A stretch of DNA of 64,000 nt from CAIWHR01 sp963813415 (GTDB taxonomy: Bacteria > Pseudomonadota > Gammaproteobacteria > Burkholderiales > Casimicrobiaceae), in assembly GCA_963813415.1 (NCBI GenBank), contig CAWEYW010000010.1, positions 186,001-250,000 on the forward strand, read 5' to 3'. Both the position numbers and the translations under genes were made by a program. Positions 42,961-51,260 of this stretch are shown here, piece after piece (positions within the stretch are counted from its first letter, which is position 1; each line of letters starts with the position of its first letter). The notes below the pieces were generated by a model. It saw nothing but the letters and a program-made list of their open reading frames with translations, searched no databases and was not told where the DNA came from.

Positions 42961-43809
42961 ATGAGCCGCATGCCGGCGGTGTTCATCGGCCATGGAAGCC
43001 CGATGAACACGCTCGACTCCAATCGCTACACCCAAACGTGGCGCGACATCGGAGCCGAGATTGGACAGCCCCGCGCGCTGCTCGTCGTGTCGGCGCATTG
43101 GTACATCGGGGCGACAGCGGTAACGGCGATGGCGCACCCGCGAACGATCCACGACTTCTACGGCTTTCCCCGCGAACTGTTCGCGTTTCAGTATCCGGCG
43201 CCGGGGGCTCCGGCCGTGGCCGCCGAAGTGGCCGAGATCGTGAAGCCGCTGTCGGTTGGACTCGATCACGACCAGTGGGGAATCGATCACGGCACATGGA
43301 GCGTGCTTGCGCACATGTATCCCGATGCCGATGTCCCAGTCGTGCAACTGTCGATCAATGCACTGAAGCCGCTCGAATACCACTTCGACCTGGGCAAGCG
43401 CCTGGCTGCACTGCGTGACCGCGGGATCGTGATCGTGGCCAGTGGCAACGTCGTTCACAACCTAAGTCTGATCGATTGGACAGCGGTCGACGAGGGCTTC
43501 GACTGGGCACAGCGCTTCGACGACGCTGTTCACGATCAGATGGTCCGCGATCCCGCCGAAATCCTGCAACTCACCCGTGACCGAGATTACGGGTTGGCGG
43601 TACCCACACCCGAGCACTTCATCCCACTGCTCTATATCGCCGCGCTCGCAGGACCGGCCGAGCCCGCGCGCGCTGTCGTGCGCGGCTATTCCCTGGGCTC
43701 TCTGTCGATGACGTGCTATGCAGTGGGCGCGGATCTACATGCGCACACAAGCGGGTCAGCGGCGGCGTCGCTGCCGAGCGGAGTACCCCCCGACAGTACG
43801 AACGCGTGA
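42961..43809 (+). CDS. ygiD: LigB-type extradiol dioxygenase (4,5-DOPA dioxygenase-like)
   Basis: A 282-residue dioxygenase of the YgiD/DODA group. MPAVFIGHGSPMNTLD at the start supplies one metal His, SAHWYIG another, and GIDHGTWSVLAHMYP and NVVHNLSLIDW complete the site. HDFYGFPRELFAFQYPAPG is the family signature. It would cleave catecholic rings; the natural substrate is unknown. Confidence 0.93.
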   Translation: MSRMPAVFIGHGSPMNTLDSNRYTQTWRDIGAEIGQPRALLVVSAHWYIGATAVTAMAHPRTIHDFYGFPRELFAFQYPAPGAPAVAAEVAEIVKPLSVGLDHDQWGIDHGTWSVLAHMYPDADVPVVQLSINALKPLEYHFDLGKRLAALRDRGIVIVASGNVVHNLSLIDWTAVDEGFDWAQRFDDAVHDQMVRDPAEILQLTRDRDYGLAVPTPEHFIPLLYIAALAGPAEPARAVVRGYSLGSLSMTCYAVGADLHAHTSGSAAASLPSGVPPDSTNA

Positions 43810-43885
43810 GCACTTCAGGGTGCGTGTCCGCGGACGCGCGAATGGCGCTCGTTAGCCGCGCGCCCACGGACATGCCGCTATTGCC

Positions 43886-44380
43886 CTACTTGACCATACC
43901 GAACGGATCGGGAACCGCTTGCTGATTGGCGTTGTTCCAGAAGTTCTGCAGCACGAAACCGTATTCGGAAAGGTTGTTGGTGAAGGGCGCGAGCATGTCG
44001 TTCGCGGTCGGCGACTTCCAGTCGGCCTGAAGTTCGCATGCGAGCGCGAAAGTCGTCACGAGCTGTGCTCCTGCGTGCGCCATGCGCGCCATGGCCGCTT
44101 CGGCTTCATAATGGTTCCATGCGCCGCAGGCATCGACGACCGGGAAAACCTTGTATCCGTCGTGAAGCATTGAAAGCGTCGGTAGCGCGCAGCAGGTGCC
44201 GATCGTGACGCCGGCGATGATGACGTGCTGGCGTCCGCTTTTGCTTGTCAGGTCTTCGAAGGCCCTGCGGAATGTCGGATCTTCATAGCAGTTGATGATT
44301 CCCGTCCGGCGGTAGATCGGCTGGTCGCCGAAGATTTCCTTGATCTCGGGGAGCGTGTCGCCGTTTCCACCAATGGGGCA
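43886..44380 (-). pseudogene. N-terminally truncated isochorismatase-family hydrolase
   Basis: Homology to the YcaC-like cysteine hydrolase family begins near GDTLPEIKEIFGDQP and continues to the normal C-terminus. The nucleophile region GVTIGTCCALPTLS is present, but the first 55-60 residues with the catalytic Asp are missing. Upstream the frame runs into an unrelated, opposite-strand pgl fragment, so the 5' part was lost by deletion. Confidence 0.8.
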
Positions 44381-44388
44381 GAGCGCCC

Positions 44389-44628
44389 GGATCGCCGGAC
44401 ACCCTGGCGGTGCTCGAAGCGCCGAAGCCGCCGCGTCAGCGCGTGACGCTGAGCGCAGCAACGCTGAGCCGCGCGCGGCAAATCATGTTCCTGGTCAGCG
44501 GCGAAGCGAAGCACCGAGCAATCGTGGACTGGCGCGCCGGCAAGGATATTCCCGCGCGGGCGATTAGTCCGGCCGCCGGTGTCGATGTGCTGGTCGAATC
44601 TGCGCTGCTCTTGCCATTGAAGAATTGA
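44389..44628 (+). pseudogene. pgl: C-terminal fragment of 6-phosphogluconolactonase
   Basis: The translated segment TLAVLEAPKPPRQRVTLS, then ARQIMFLVSGEAKHRA, matches the last third of bacterial 6-phosphogluconolactonase. The N-terminal two thirds are absent. It abuts the truncated isochorismatase, defining a deletion or recombination joint near 44380-44395. Confidence 0.7.
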
Positions 44629-44775
44629 CAGCGAACTGGCGACGGATTGAAACAAAATAGACGTTATTGATTGACTGGTTTTGACACTTCGTCGTTCAAG
44701 CAGCCCAAATGTCTTCTCGAGCCGATGAACTTCGTGGCCGCCATCGAAGGCCTAATGAGGTCCCGGACGCAATCG

Positions 44776-45249
44776 CTATCGCGCTTGTTGGAATGCCCGC
44801 ACTGCAGCGTCGGACTCCCACCTTACGGCACGGTCGTAGGCGAGCGCAGCGTCACGTGAGTTGCCGATGTACGCAAGCAGTTCCGCTCTCGCCGCCCAGA
44901 ACGGCTGATAGGTCCCGAGTCGGTCATCGGCCGCGACGCTGTCGAGCGCCGCGAGGCCTGCATCGGCGCGTGAGTGCTGCGCGAGCGCTACGGCACGGTT
45001 CACGGCGACCACGGGCGAGGGCGCAATCGCGAGCAGCAGGTCATAGAGTGCACGATAGCGCCCCAATCGGCAGCGCCCCGTGCGTCGGGGCACGATGTGC
45101 GCCGACTGGATGGCCCCCTCGATCTGGTAACGCCCGCTCGGGCCCACGCGACTCGCCGCGCGGAGAAGGGCTTCGGCCTCTGCAAGCATCAACGTGTCCC
45201 ATGCTGGCGCGCGGGGCTCTTTTGAAGACCCCGTCACGCGAGCTATCAA
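44776..45249 (-). pseudogene. C-terminal fragment of an ECF sigma factor (SigJ/ECF42-like)
   Basis: The frame encodes only the DUF6596/TPR-like C-terminal region: LAEAEALLRAASRVGPSGRYQ, YRALYDLLLAIAPSPVVAVN, and LLAYIGNSRDAALAYDRAV. The sigma-2 and sigma-4 domains are missing, and only a TTG start is available next to the histidine kinase stop. Non-functional remnant. Confidence 0.75.
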
Positions 45250-46431
45250 TCATTCGGCCATCGGATGTTGGGCCTCACAGCCAAGGGCGACGCTCGCGGT
45301 GCCTGTATTCCGACGACAAGCAGGTAGGCGAACGGTGAACGAGCTGCCCGCGGCTACGCCGTCGCTGTGCACCTCCACCGTGCCTTGATGTGCCGTGACG
45401 AACGTCTTCACCAGGTGAAGACCGGTGCCGAGGTCGTGCGCGCGATCCGGCGACTCACCCGATTGCCGGAAATGCTTTGCGAACGCCGCAAGTTGTGCGG
45501 CGGTAATGCCCATTCCGTTGTCTTGCACGCGCACGACGGCGTGGCTGTGTTCGAGCGCTGTGACAAGCGAAATTCGACCGCCTGCGGGTGTGTATTTCCG
45601 TGCGTTGTCAAGCATGTTCACGACGACCTGACCCAATCGGATGGCATCTCCCGCGACCTCGGGAATGTCGTCAGCCAGCAAGGTCGTGAGCGTTTGCTGT
45701 CGATCCCGGAGTGCGCCAGCGCATGCCTCGGCTGCGTGGCGAACGACTTCATTGAGATCGATCAGCGCGAACTGTTCCAGAGAAGCGCGACCCCGATGCT
45801 CGTGGACATGAAAGAGGTCTTCCGTCAGGCGCGTAAGCACTTGGAGCTGCCGCTCCATGACATCAAGCGTGCTCTCGCGCAGCGAACGATCCGGATTGCT
45901 TCGCAATATGCGAATCGAGAAGCGCATCGCATTGAGCGGCGTTCGCACCTCGTGCGCAAACTGAGTCAAAGGTGCGTAGGGGCTGGGCCAATGGAACTCG
46001 GCGGCGATTTCTCGGCGAGTCGAATTCATGGTATGCCTCGTTTCGTAGGGCGGTGACGTGCGAACGGGTATGGTGATTGCCGCCGCAAGATCGCCTTCGG
46101 CGGTCGGCTTTGGACGCAACCCAAGTAGGGTCTTGGTGGCGAGCCGATCGGCGATACGGCGGAGTTGTATCGAGTTCACGTCGCGTATGCGGTTGAGCTT
46201 TCCGGCCATCGGTTCGAGAGTTCCCGCTCGACCGCCCGTACCTGAGCCCGAGCTTTGGCGCGAAGAAACGGGATCTGGAGTCGTGGCGCAATTCCCGGGA
46301 CTTGAGAGCGCTTGCCCTAGCGCCCGCAATCGTTCATCGAAGTCCTCTGCGAGGCGGTGTGTGCGCTCGAGCAAGTCCCTCAGCCGAGGTGTATCAAAAC
46401 GTGCGTAGTCACTCGTTCTCATGTTCGCCAT
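45250..46431 (-). CDS. Sensor histidine kinase (orphan)
   Basis: A 393-residue kinase without transmembrane segments. After an N-terminal region of unknown fold (1-140) comes the HisKA domain with the phospho-acceptor FAHEVRTPLNAM (H160) and the HATPase domain with N-box NMLDNARKYTP, G1 DNGMGI and G2 GTGLHLVKTF. The start at 46431 (MANMRTSDY) is preferred; a longer in-frame start exists at 46530. No response regulator is adjacent. A copy of the composite promoter element lies 25 bp upstream, and a second copy faces the opposite way. Confidence 0.9.
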   Translation of the reverse strand: MANMRTSDYARFDTPRLRDLLERTHRLAEDFDERLRALGQALSSPGNCATTPDPVSSRQSSGSGTGGRAGTLEPMAGKLNRIRDVNSIQLRRIADRLATKTLLGLRPKPTAEGDLAAAITIPVRTSPPYETRHTMNSTRREIAAEFHWPSPYAPLTQFAHEVRTPLNAMRFSIRILRSNPDRSLRESTLDVMERQLQVLTRLTEDLFHVHEHRGRASLEQFALIDLNEVVRHAAEACAGALRDRQQTLTTLLADDIPEVAGDAIRLGQVVVNMLDNARKYTPAGGRISLVTALEHSHAVVRVQDNGMGITAAQLAAFAKHFRQSGESPDRAHDLGTGLHLVKTFVTAHQGTVEVHSDGVAAGSSFTVRLPACRRNTGTASVALGCEAQHPMAE

Positions 46432-46455
46432 CCCGGTTGCGGTGGAAGCAATCCA

Positions 46456-46512
46456 ATGATGGCGGCACGTAGGTGCGCGGATAAGCGCCTCTGCTGGAAC
46501 AAGTCCGTTTCC
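46456..46512 (-). promoter_or_regulatory. Composite promoter element, copy 1 (histidine kinase)
   Basis: On the minus strand GGAAACG-GAC-TTGTTCC, then 10 bp, CTTAT, 19 bp, CATCAT. The last hexamer would be the -10 region, about 25 bp before the kinase start codon. Same order and spacing as the three copies at 46581, 47548 and 51261. Confidence 0.65.
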
Positions 46513-46580
46513 TGCAAATTGCGGCAGCAATCGCTGCTAAACCTTGCCGTTCCGGATGCTTCTTGCCAAGGTGGGCGATC

Positions 46581-46636
46581 GGAAACGATCTTGTCCTGCG
46601 CGCGGGCTTATCGAGCGCTCAGCTCTGCGGTATGTT
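46581..46636 (+). promoter_or_regulatory. Composite promoter element, copy 2 (usp1)
   Basis: GGAAACG-ATC-TTGTCC, 10 bp, CTTAT, 19 bp, TATGTT. One T shorter in the TTGT(T)CC block than the other copies. It faces the usp1 region and is back-to-back with copy 1, only 68 bp away. Confidence 0.65.
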
Positions 46637-46672
46637 GAGTGCCACACGACCAGGTGCCATGAGGAGAACGCG

Positions 46673-46978
46673 GTGTACTTCCATCCCTTGATGTTCGAGT
46701 GGGCAAAGCGACGACGCACTCCGTCCACCTTCGAAGCGGGCAGTCACGTTTGGCCCCACGGCATCCGTGGGCAGCACCAAGCTCGTGCCGACGCTGTGAT
46801 TCGCGGGTGCGCCAGGCATCCGGAGAGTCTGGCGATGCTCTCCGGGACGGCGCATGCTCACCAGCTTGTCACGCAGGTGCTCTCCCGTGTCGCGGCGGCC
46901 TTGTGGGTTAAGCGCGTTTGCGCCGTCGCACGGCGACTTTACACAGGACGTTTGGCCTGGAGGGAAACCCGTATGTAG
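46673..46978 (+). CDS. Possible small basic protein overlapping usp1
   Basis: A GTG-started frame of 101 residues (YFHPLMFEWAKRRRTPS near the start) with a good GAGGAGA ribosome-binding site 6 bp upstream and correctly placed after promoter copy 2. It ends (ATG TAG) exactly where the conserved Usp fold begins in another frame. No family is recognised. It may be the true first gene of the transcript, coupled to usp1, or a leader. Confidence 0.4.
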   Translation: MYFHPLMFEWAKRRRTPSTFEAGSHVWPHGIRGQHQARADAVIRGCARHPESLAMLSGTAHAHQLVTQVLSRVAAALWVKRVCAVARRLYTGRLAWRETRM

Positions 46979-47378
46979 CATCCTTGTGCCACTGGACGGA
47001 TCCGACAACGCGGTGCGCGCAGTGCAGCTAGTGATTCGTCTCAAGGGGAAGCTCACGCCCCTGAACGTTAACTTGCTTTACGTGCGAGAACCGTGGGTCC
47101 CGCTCGGAGACGAACAGCCGAAGCAGGGCTTCCACGAGGCCGTCGCAGAGGAGGCCCTGAGACCAGCGAAGGCGTTGCCGGATGGCGCCTCGGTTCCCTA
47201 CAGCGCTGGCGTTGCCAGTGGTTACGTGGGATCGACGATCGTGGCATACGCTACAGAGCATGGGTGCGACGCCATTGTCATGGGCACGCGCGGCATGGGC
47301 TCGACTGGGCAGGTGCTCGGTTCGATCGCGCGCCAGGTGGTTCAACTCGCCGATGTGCCTGTGACGCTCGTCAAGTAG
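46854..47378 (+). CDS. Universal stress protein, single domain (usp1)
   Basis: UspA-fold protein; the conserved domain begins at SILVPLDGSDNAV (near 46980) and ends VPVTLVK. The nucleotide-binding signature GTRGMGSTGQVLGSIA is intact, indicating an ATP-binding Usp. The only in-frame ATG (46854) gives a 43-residue N-terminal extension without Usp similarity, inside the overlapping small frame, so the real start is uncertain. Controlled by promoter copy 2. Confidence 0.85.
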   Translation: MLTSLSRRCSPVSRRPCGLSAFAPSHGDFTQDVWPGGKPVCSILVPLDGSDNAVRAVQLVIRLKGKLTPLNVNLLYVREPWVPLGDEQPKQGFHEAVAEEALRPAKALPDGASVPYSAGVASGYVGSTIVAYATEHGCDAIVMGTRGMGSTGQVLGSIARQVVQLADVPVTLVK

Positions 47379-47397
47379 CCACCAGGCGCCTGCGCAA

Positions 47398-47418
47398 CGC
47401 CCCTTTGTTGCAGGGGCG
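47398..47418 (+). terminator. Hairpin after usp1
   Basis: CGCCCC and GGGGCG arms around a 9-nt loop, 20 bp after the usp1 stop codon; no T-run follows. Weak terminator candidate. Confidence 0.4.
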
Positions 47419-47547
47419 CGCTCCCTCGTCCGGCCTCACCGGCCGGGCTCACACGCTTTGTTTGCAAGCTGCTTCACGCGGCTTAGCCGCCGCGTTAGCA
47501 AGTAGGTGAAGCGGGCGTCGCAGTTTGACGCAAGGTGCCTGCGCCAT

Positions 47548-47602
47548 AAACGGTGTTGTTCCCACTGGACGCCTTATCGGCACGAAGCGCTGCCCCCATC
47601 AT
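47548..47602 (+). promoter_or_regulatory. Composite promoter element, copy 3 (rnk-GNAT operon)
   Basis: AAACG-GTG-TTGTTCC, 10 bp, CTTAT, 19 bp, CATCAT. It lacks the leading GG but has the same spacing as the other copies. The GTG start of the rnk-like gene is 53 bp downstream. Confidence 0.62.
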
Positions 47603-47654
47603 CGAGGTGCGGCCATGCTGACTATGTGCCGATCACATCACTGCCGGAGGTAAC

Positions 47655-48101
47655 GTGGATCATCGCTACTTGTTTCTGACCGAGCGCGACTTCGTCCGAG
47701 TAATGGCGCTGCAGCCTGACCCGGCGCTGCGGGCCGAACTCGAGCGCGCGATTGTCGTCCCAATGGACGAGCTTCCATCGGGAACCGTCGCCATGTACTC
47801 GCACGTTCGCTATCGGGACGAGCACGCGGGCGTCAGTCGTCAGGTACAGATCGTGGTGCCCGAAGACGCGGATCTGGAACGCGGCAAGGTGTCGGTGCTT
47901 GCGCCGGTCGGCGCCGCATTGATTGGGCTCGAGACTGGGCAAGCCATCGACTGGACCTTTCCGGCCGGGGAGACCCGTCGACTGCGCGTCGAGGAGGTAC
48001 TCGAGGACGGCGAGATGAGGCGTCGCAGTCCGCGCGCTGCCGCGCTTGGCTCGTCGCGCCATGACACGCGGCGCAAATCCACTGAAGGGAGGCCGGAATG
48101 A
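47655..48101 (+). CDS. rnk: Rnk/GreA-GreB-like regulator (first copy)
   Basis: A 148-residue protein with the short N-terminal helical domain and C-terminal GreA/GreB FKBP-like domain of Rnk (SRQVQIVVPEDADLERGKV, SVLAPVGAALIGLETGQAI). Rnk-type proteins bind RNA polymerase without the long coiled coil. GTG start with GGAGG ribosome-binding site. The C-terminal tail after residue 120 is basic and unusual. Overlaps the GNAT gene by 4 bp. Confidence 0.9.
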   Translation: MDHRYLFLTERDFVRVMALQPDPALRAELERAIVVPMDELPSGTVAMYSHVRYRDEHAGVSRQVQIVVPEDADLERGKVSVLAPVGAALIGLETGQAIDWTFPAGETRRLRVEEVLEDGEMRRRSPRAAALGSSRHDTRRKSTEGRPE

Positions 48102-48856
48102 GCGTTGAGTTTCTCGGTGAACGCCGACGAGCTTTGGAGGAGGAATACTTCGCAAAGCTGAATCGCATGCTGATGGACCAGCTTCGGGCTAATGAAGATG
48201 ATGATCGCAAAGCGAACGAAGGCGAGCGCGCCGCCGAGATCGCGGAAGTCGCCCCGTCCGGCGTGCCGATGCCCGGTTCTTCGGTAGTTGAACTTGGCGG
48301 CCTGCGGGCGGCGCTGCGGCAGATGCACCCCGACGATGCGAGCCGCTATGCCGAGTTCCTCGCGCGTGTCGACGAAAAGGACCTGCGGTTGCGTTTTGGG
48401 CGGGACAGCCAAACCCTGCGAGCCGACCCGCTGGGCGGCTTGACGCGACGCGGAGACGACCTCGTGGTCATCGCGACGGTGGTGCGGGATGGCGCGGACG
48501 AAGAGATCGTCGGCGATGCGCGCGCCCGCACCGACCCGCACCCTTACGACAGGAGTGCCGAGTTCGCGATCATCGTCCGTTCCGATCTGCAGGGACGCGG
48601 ATTGGGCAGCGCAATGCTCGAAACGCTGATCCAAGAATGTCGCGCTCGCGGGGTCGAGCGGCTCTATGGCGTGGTCGATTCGTCCAACGACGCGATGCTT
48701 GCCTTGGCGCAAAGGGTGGGGTTCGGCACCGAGCACGTCCCGGACGGCAGCATGGTGGTTGTTTCGCTCGAGCTGGAGGCCCAACCCTCACGAGCACCAA
48801 GGCATTCCGCGTCGCGGCGCCGGGAGACTCTGTCTCACCTTTCGCCAGAGCCATAG
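48098..48856 (+). CDS. GNAT N-acetyltransferase with N-terminal helical extension
   Basis: A 252-residue protein. Residues 1-45 form a charged helix (FLGERRRALEEEYFAKLNRM). The GNAT domain (about 65-225) resembles the acetyltransferase domain of Pat-type protein acetylases: ASRYAEFLARVDEKDLRLRF and the acetyl-CoA loop RSDLQGRGLGSAML. Translationally coupled to the rnk-like gene. A protein-acetylating role in stress is inferred. Confidence 0.88.
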   Translation: MSVEFLGERRRALEEEYFAKLNRMLMDQLRANEDDDRKANEGERAAEIAEVAPSGVPMPGSSVVELGGLRAALRQMHPDDASRYAEFLARVDEKDLRLRFGRDSQTLRADPLGGLTRRGDDLVVIATVVRDGADEEIVGDARARTDPHPYDRSAEFAIIVRSDLQGRGLGSAMLETLIQECRARGVERLYGVVDSSNDAMLALAQRVGFGTEHVPDGSMVVVSLELEAQPSRAPRHSASRRRETLSHLSPEP

Positions 48857-48886
48857 CTAGTCCAGCAGCCCAATCGCTAGCGGCGT

Positions 48887-49867
48887 TCACCGCGATGATG
48901 ACGGCATCGCCTTCCCGCGACCCTTGTGGGCCGCGGGATGCGCAGCTCCGGCGGTCGACAGCCAGTCACGATCCCAGTATGGCGGCGGGGCGAACTTCGA
49001 CAGCATGAAATCGATGAAGACGCGCACTTTGGCCGAAAGGTGGCGGTTGGGAAGGTACAGCGCGTACAGGCTGCGCTCCGACGGCAGGTACTCGGTCAAC
49101 ACCGCCTGCAATCGCCCGGACTGAAGGTCGTCACCAACGATGAAAGTCGGCAAGAGAGACAGGCCGAGACCCGCCCGCACCGCTTGCCAGGCGACTTCGT
49201 CGTCGTTCACCTTCAACGCGCCGCGAATCTGCACGGCGATGTCGGCGCCGTCCGCACTCAAGTGCCAGATCGAATCGGGGTTTGCATGGGTGTACACGAC
49301 GCAGTCGTGCGCCGCCAGATCCTTCGGAGTGCTGGGAATGCCATGGCTTGCGAAATACTGTGGGGTGCCACAGATCACGCGATTGATCGGCGTAATCGGC
49401 CGCGCGACCATGTTGGGCGGCAGGTCCCGTGCGATTCGGATGGCGAGGTCGTATCCCTCCTCGGCGAGTTCGAAGAAGCGATCGCCCACCGTGAGGTCGA
49501 CCTGAACCTCGGGGTACTGGGCGAGGAACTCCGGCAACGCACGCGCGATGTGCAGCGTCGCGAACGCGACCGGTGCCGTGCATTTGAGGACGCCCCGCGG
49601 ACTCGCATGCAGGCGTTCGACGAGCAGTTCAGCCTCCTCGGCTTCCTGCACGACGCGCGCGCAGTGCTCGTAAAAGGCGCCGCCGAACTCGGTCAGACTG
49701 AGCTGGCGCGTGGTGCGATTCAATAGCCGGGCACCGAGAGCCTTCTCGAGCTTCGTGATCTCCTTGCTCACCAGCGACTTCGATATGCCGAGACGGCGGG
49801 CGGCGCCGGAAAAGCTTTTCGCCTCCGCGACGCGCGCGAAGATGCCCATTCCCTCGAGTTTCATCAT
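48887..49867 (-). CDS. LysR-family transcriptional regulator
   Basis: A 326-residue regulator with winged HTH at residues 5-63 (SFSGAARRLGISKSLVSKEI) and a type 2 periplasmic-binding-like effector domain (90-300). The ATG at 49867 has an AAGGAG ribosome-binding site; longer upstream frames lack one. CrgA/AaeR-like subgroup. The C-terminal 30 residues are Ala/Lys-rich and atypical. The target is unknown; it is convergent with the GNAT gene. Confidence 0.92.
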   Translation of the reverse strand: MMKLEGMGIFARVAEAKSFSGAARRLGISKSLVSKEITKLEKALGARLLNRTTRQLSLTEFGGAFYEHCARVVQEAEEAELLVERLHASPRGVLKCTAPVAFATLHIARALPEFLAQYPEVQVDLTVGDRFFELAEEGYDLAIRIARDLPPNMVARPITPINRVICGTPQYFASHGIPSTPKDLAAHDCVVYTHANPDSIWHLSADGADIAVQIRGALKVNDDEVAWQAVRAGLGLSLLPTFIVGDDLQSGRLQAVLTEYLPSERSLYALYLPNRHLSAKVRVFIDFMLSKFAPPPYWDRDWLSTAGAAHPAAHKGRGKAMPSSSR

Positions 49868-49985
49868 GAAGGCATCTCCTTGCAAGAAAGCCCAGCAAAA
49901 CCCGAGCAGGCTGGTGCGCTTCGCAAGCCAGGCGAATGCGCCCGTTTCAAGAACCCAATTGTATGTCCGCGCGAGCCAAATCCGC

Positions 49986-50414
49986 TCAATCCGGCATTCG
50001 ATCGCACGGCGCAGCGTTCGAAGCCGCTTCGCGGGCCCCCGATCCGTCGGCCTCCGGTTGAAAAGTGACCTCCACGACGCGCAGGCAGCGGCTGCTACCG
50101 TCAGGGAAGGGCCACACGATGGAATCGCCTTGCGCCAGCCCCAGCAGCGCCGTTCCGACGGGCGCCAGAACCGAAACCCTTCCGCGCTGCGCGTCTGCGT
50201 CGTGTGGAAAGACGATGGTGATTTCCGTTGTCGTGCCACGGGTCACGTCCTCGAATACCACGCGCGAATTCATGGTCACTACGTCGGGCGGAACGTCGCG
50301 AGAGGCGACGACATCAGCCCGCTCCAGCTCGGACAGGAGTAGCGCGTGGTGATGGAGCGAACGCAGCAGCGCGAAGTCGTGTTCCGTGACGATAATGGAT
50401 CGATCGTTGCTCAT
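49986..50414 (-). CDS. rnk: Rnk/GreA-GreB-like regulator (second copy)
   Basis: A 142-residue Rnk-like protein (TTTEITIVFPHDADAQRGRV, SVLAPVGTALLGLAQGDSI). About the same length and layout as the copy at 47655 but clearly diverged. It lies 33 bp downstream of the EF-G-like gene on the same strand, so the two may be cotranscribed. Two Rnk paralogues within 3 kb is unusual. Confidence 0.9.
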   Translation of the reverse strand: MSNDRSIIVTEHDFALLRSLHHHALLLSELERADVVASRDVPPDVVTMNSRVVFEDVTRGTTTEITIVFPHDADAQRGRVSVLAPVGTALLGLAQGDSIVWPFPDGSSRCLRVVEVTFQPEADGSGAREAASNAAPCDRMPD

Positions 50415-50447
50415 AATGCATCCTAAAGGTCGATCGACGATGCTCGG

Positions 50448-51032
50448 CTAGGCGGCTTCCGGGCCGTCGTCAGCTACGGGTACGTAGCGACTGAGCCAAA
50501 CGGCCACGTGGGTTTCCATCCACTGTTCGCGAAACAGCGTGCGCAGTTGCTCGTCGTACCCGAGCAACTCCGCGAGCGGCGCCTCGCCCTCGAGCACGAA
50601 ACCTGTGCGCTCGACAATGCGTTGAATGCGGCCGCCTCGCGCGACGAAGTCATTGCGCACCGGTGGGAGATAGCTGAGGGGCGCGCTCACAAGGACGATC
50701 ATGTACGGTTCGAGCACCGGCGCCGAGCCCGTATAGCGGACCATGGGTGGCCTGATCACGAGCGACTCTCCGAAGCGCTGCCGGAGTGTCTCTGCAACGC
50801 GCCTCAGGGACGCCTCGGAGCGGCCGAGCACTCGCAATGCGTTGCACTGAGCAACGAACACTGTGTAGTCCGGTTCAGGTGTAACCCGCGAAGGCTCCTG
50901 CATCAGCTGTTGCTGCGTGAGCGGATCGTCACTACCAAATGATTGCTCGATCGGATATTCCGGGCGATCCAGCGCTTCATAATGGTCGAAAGTGCGGGCG
51001 TGATGTCGTGCTTGAAGTAGCGTCAGGTTCAT
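50448..51032 (-). CDS. Orphan EF-G domain V-like protein
   Basis: A 194-residue protein. Residues 100-185 match elongation factor G domain V: PVLEPYMIVLVSAPLSYLPP, then FVARGGRIQRI and EAPLAELLGYDEQLRTL, corresponding to the LLEPIM...APLAEMFGYAT...LRS pattern of EF-G. The N-terminal half (1-95) could correspond to part of domain III/IV but is not clearly alignable. No GTPase domain is present. It may bind the ribosome or mimic EF-G. Located between a LysR/rnk unit and promoter copy 4. Confidence 0.65.
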   Translation of the reverse strand: MNLTLLQARHHARTFDHYEALDRPEYPIEQSFGSDDPLTQQQLMQEPSRVTPEPDYTVFVAQCNALRVLGRSEASLRRVAETLRQRFGESLVIRPPMVRYTGSAPVLEPYMIVLVSAPLSYLPPVRNDFVARGGRIQRIVERTGFVLEGEAPLAELLGYDEQLRTLFREQWMETHVAVWLSRYVPVADDGPEAA

Positions 51033-51260
51033 ATCGCCGAAATGCGTTCAGGATTGTTCGAGAGAGCTGCGGAGAGTGGTTGTGTCGGCATTGACGGGCA
51101 TGAGCGCAAGCATCCGACGGGCACAGGTTCGCATCTTCTTCCGCGCTTGCAGCGATGATGCGGTCATGGCGACCGCGGGTAAAGGCGCTTCGTACGCATA
51201 ACACCGTTTCCGATCTTGCGTACGTCGCAACGACGATGGCTCGCGTACGAGCGGTGCATT
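51033..51260. other. Divergent control region of EF-G-like gene and usp2
   Basis: Together with 51261-51383 about 350 bp without a supported gene. It must contain the minus-strand promoter of the EF-G-like gene; no copy of the composite element was found in that direction. Confidence 0.4.

Noticed and set aside
44410..44628. Independent 72-residue gene
   Set aside because: Matches only the C-terminal third of 6-phosphogluconolactonase, so it is a remnant and not a gene.
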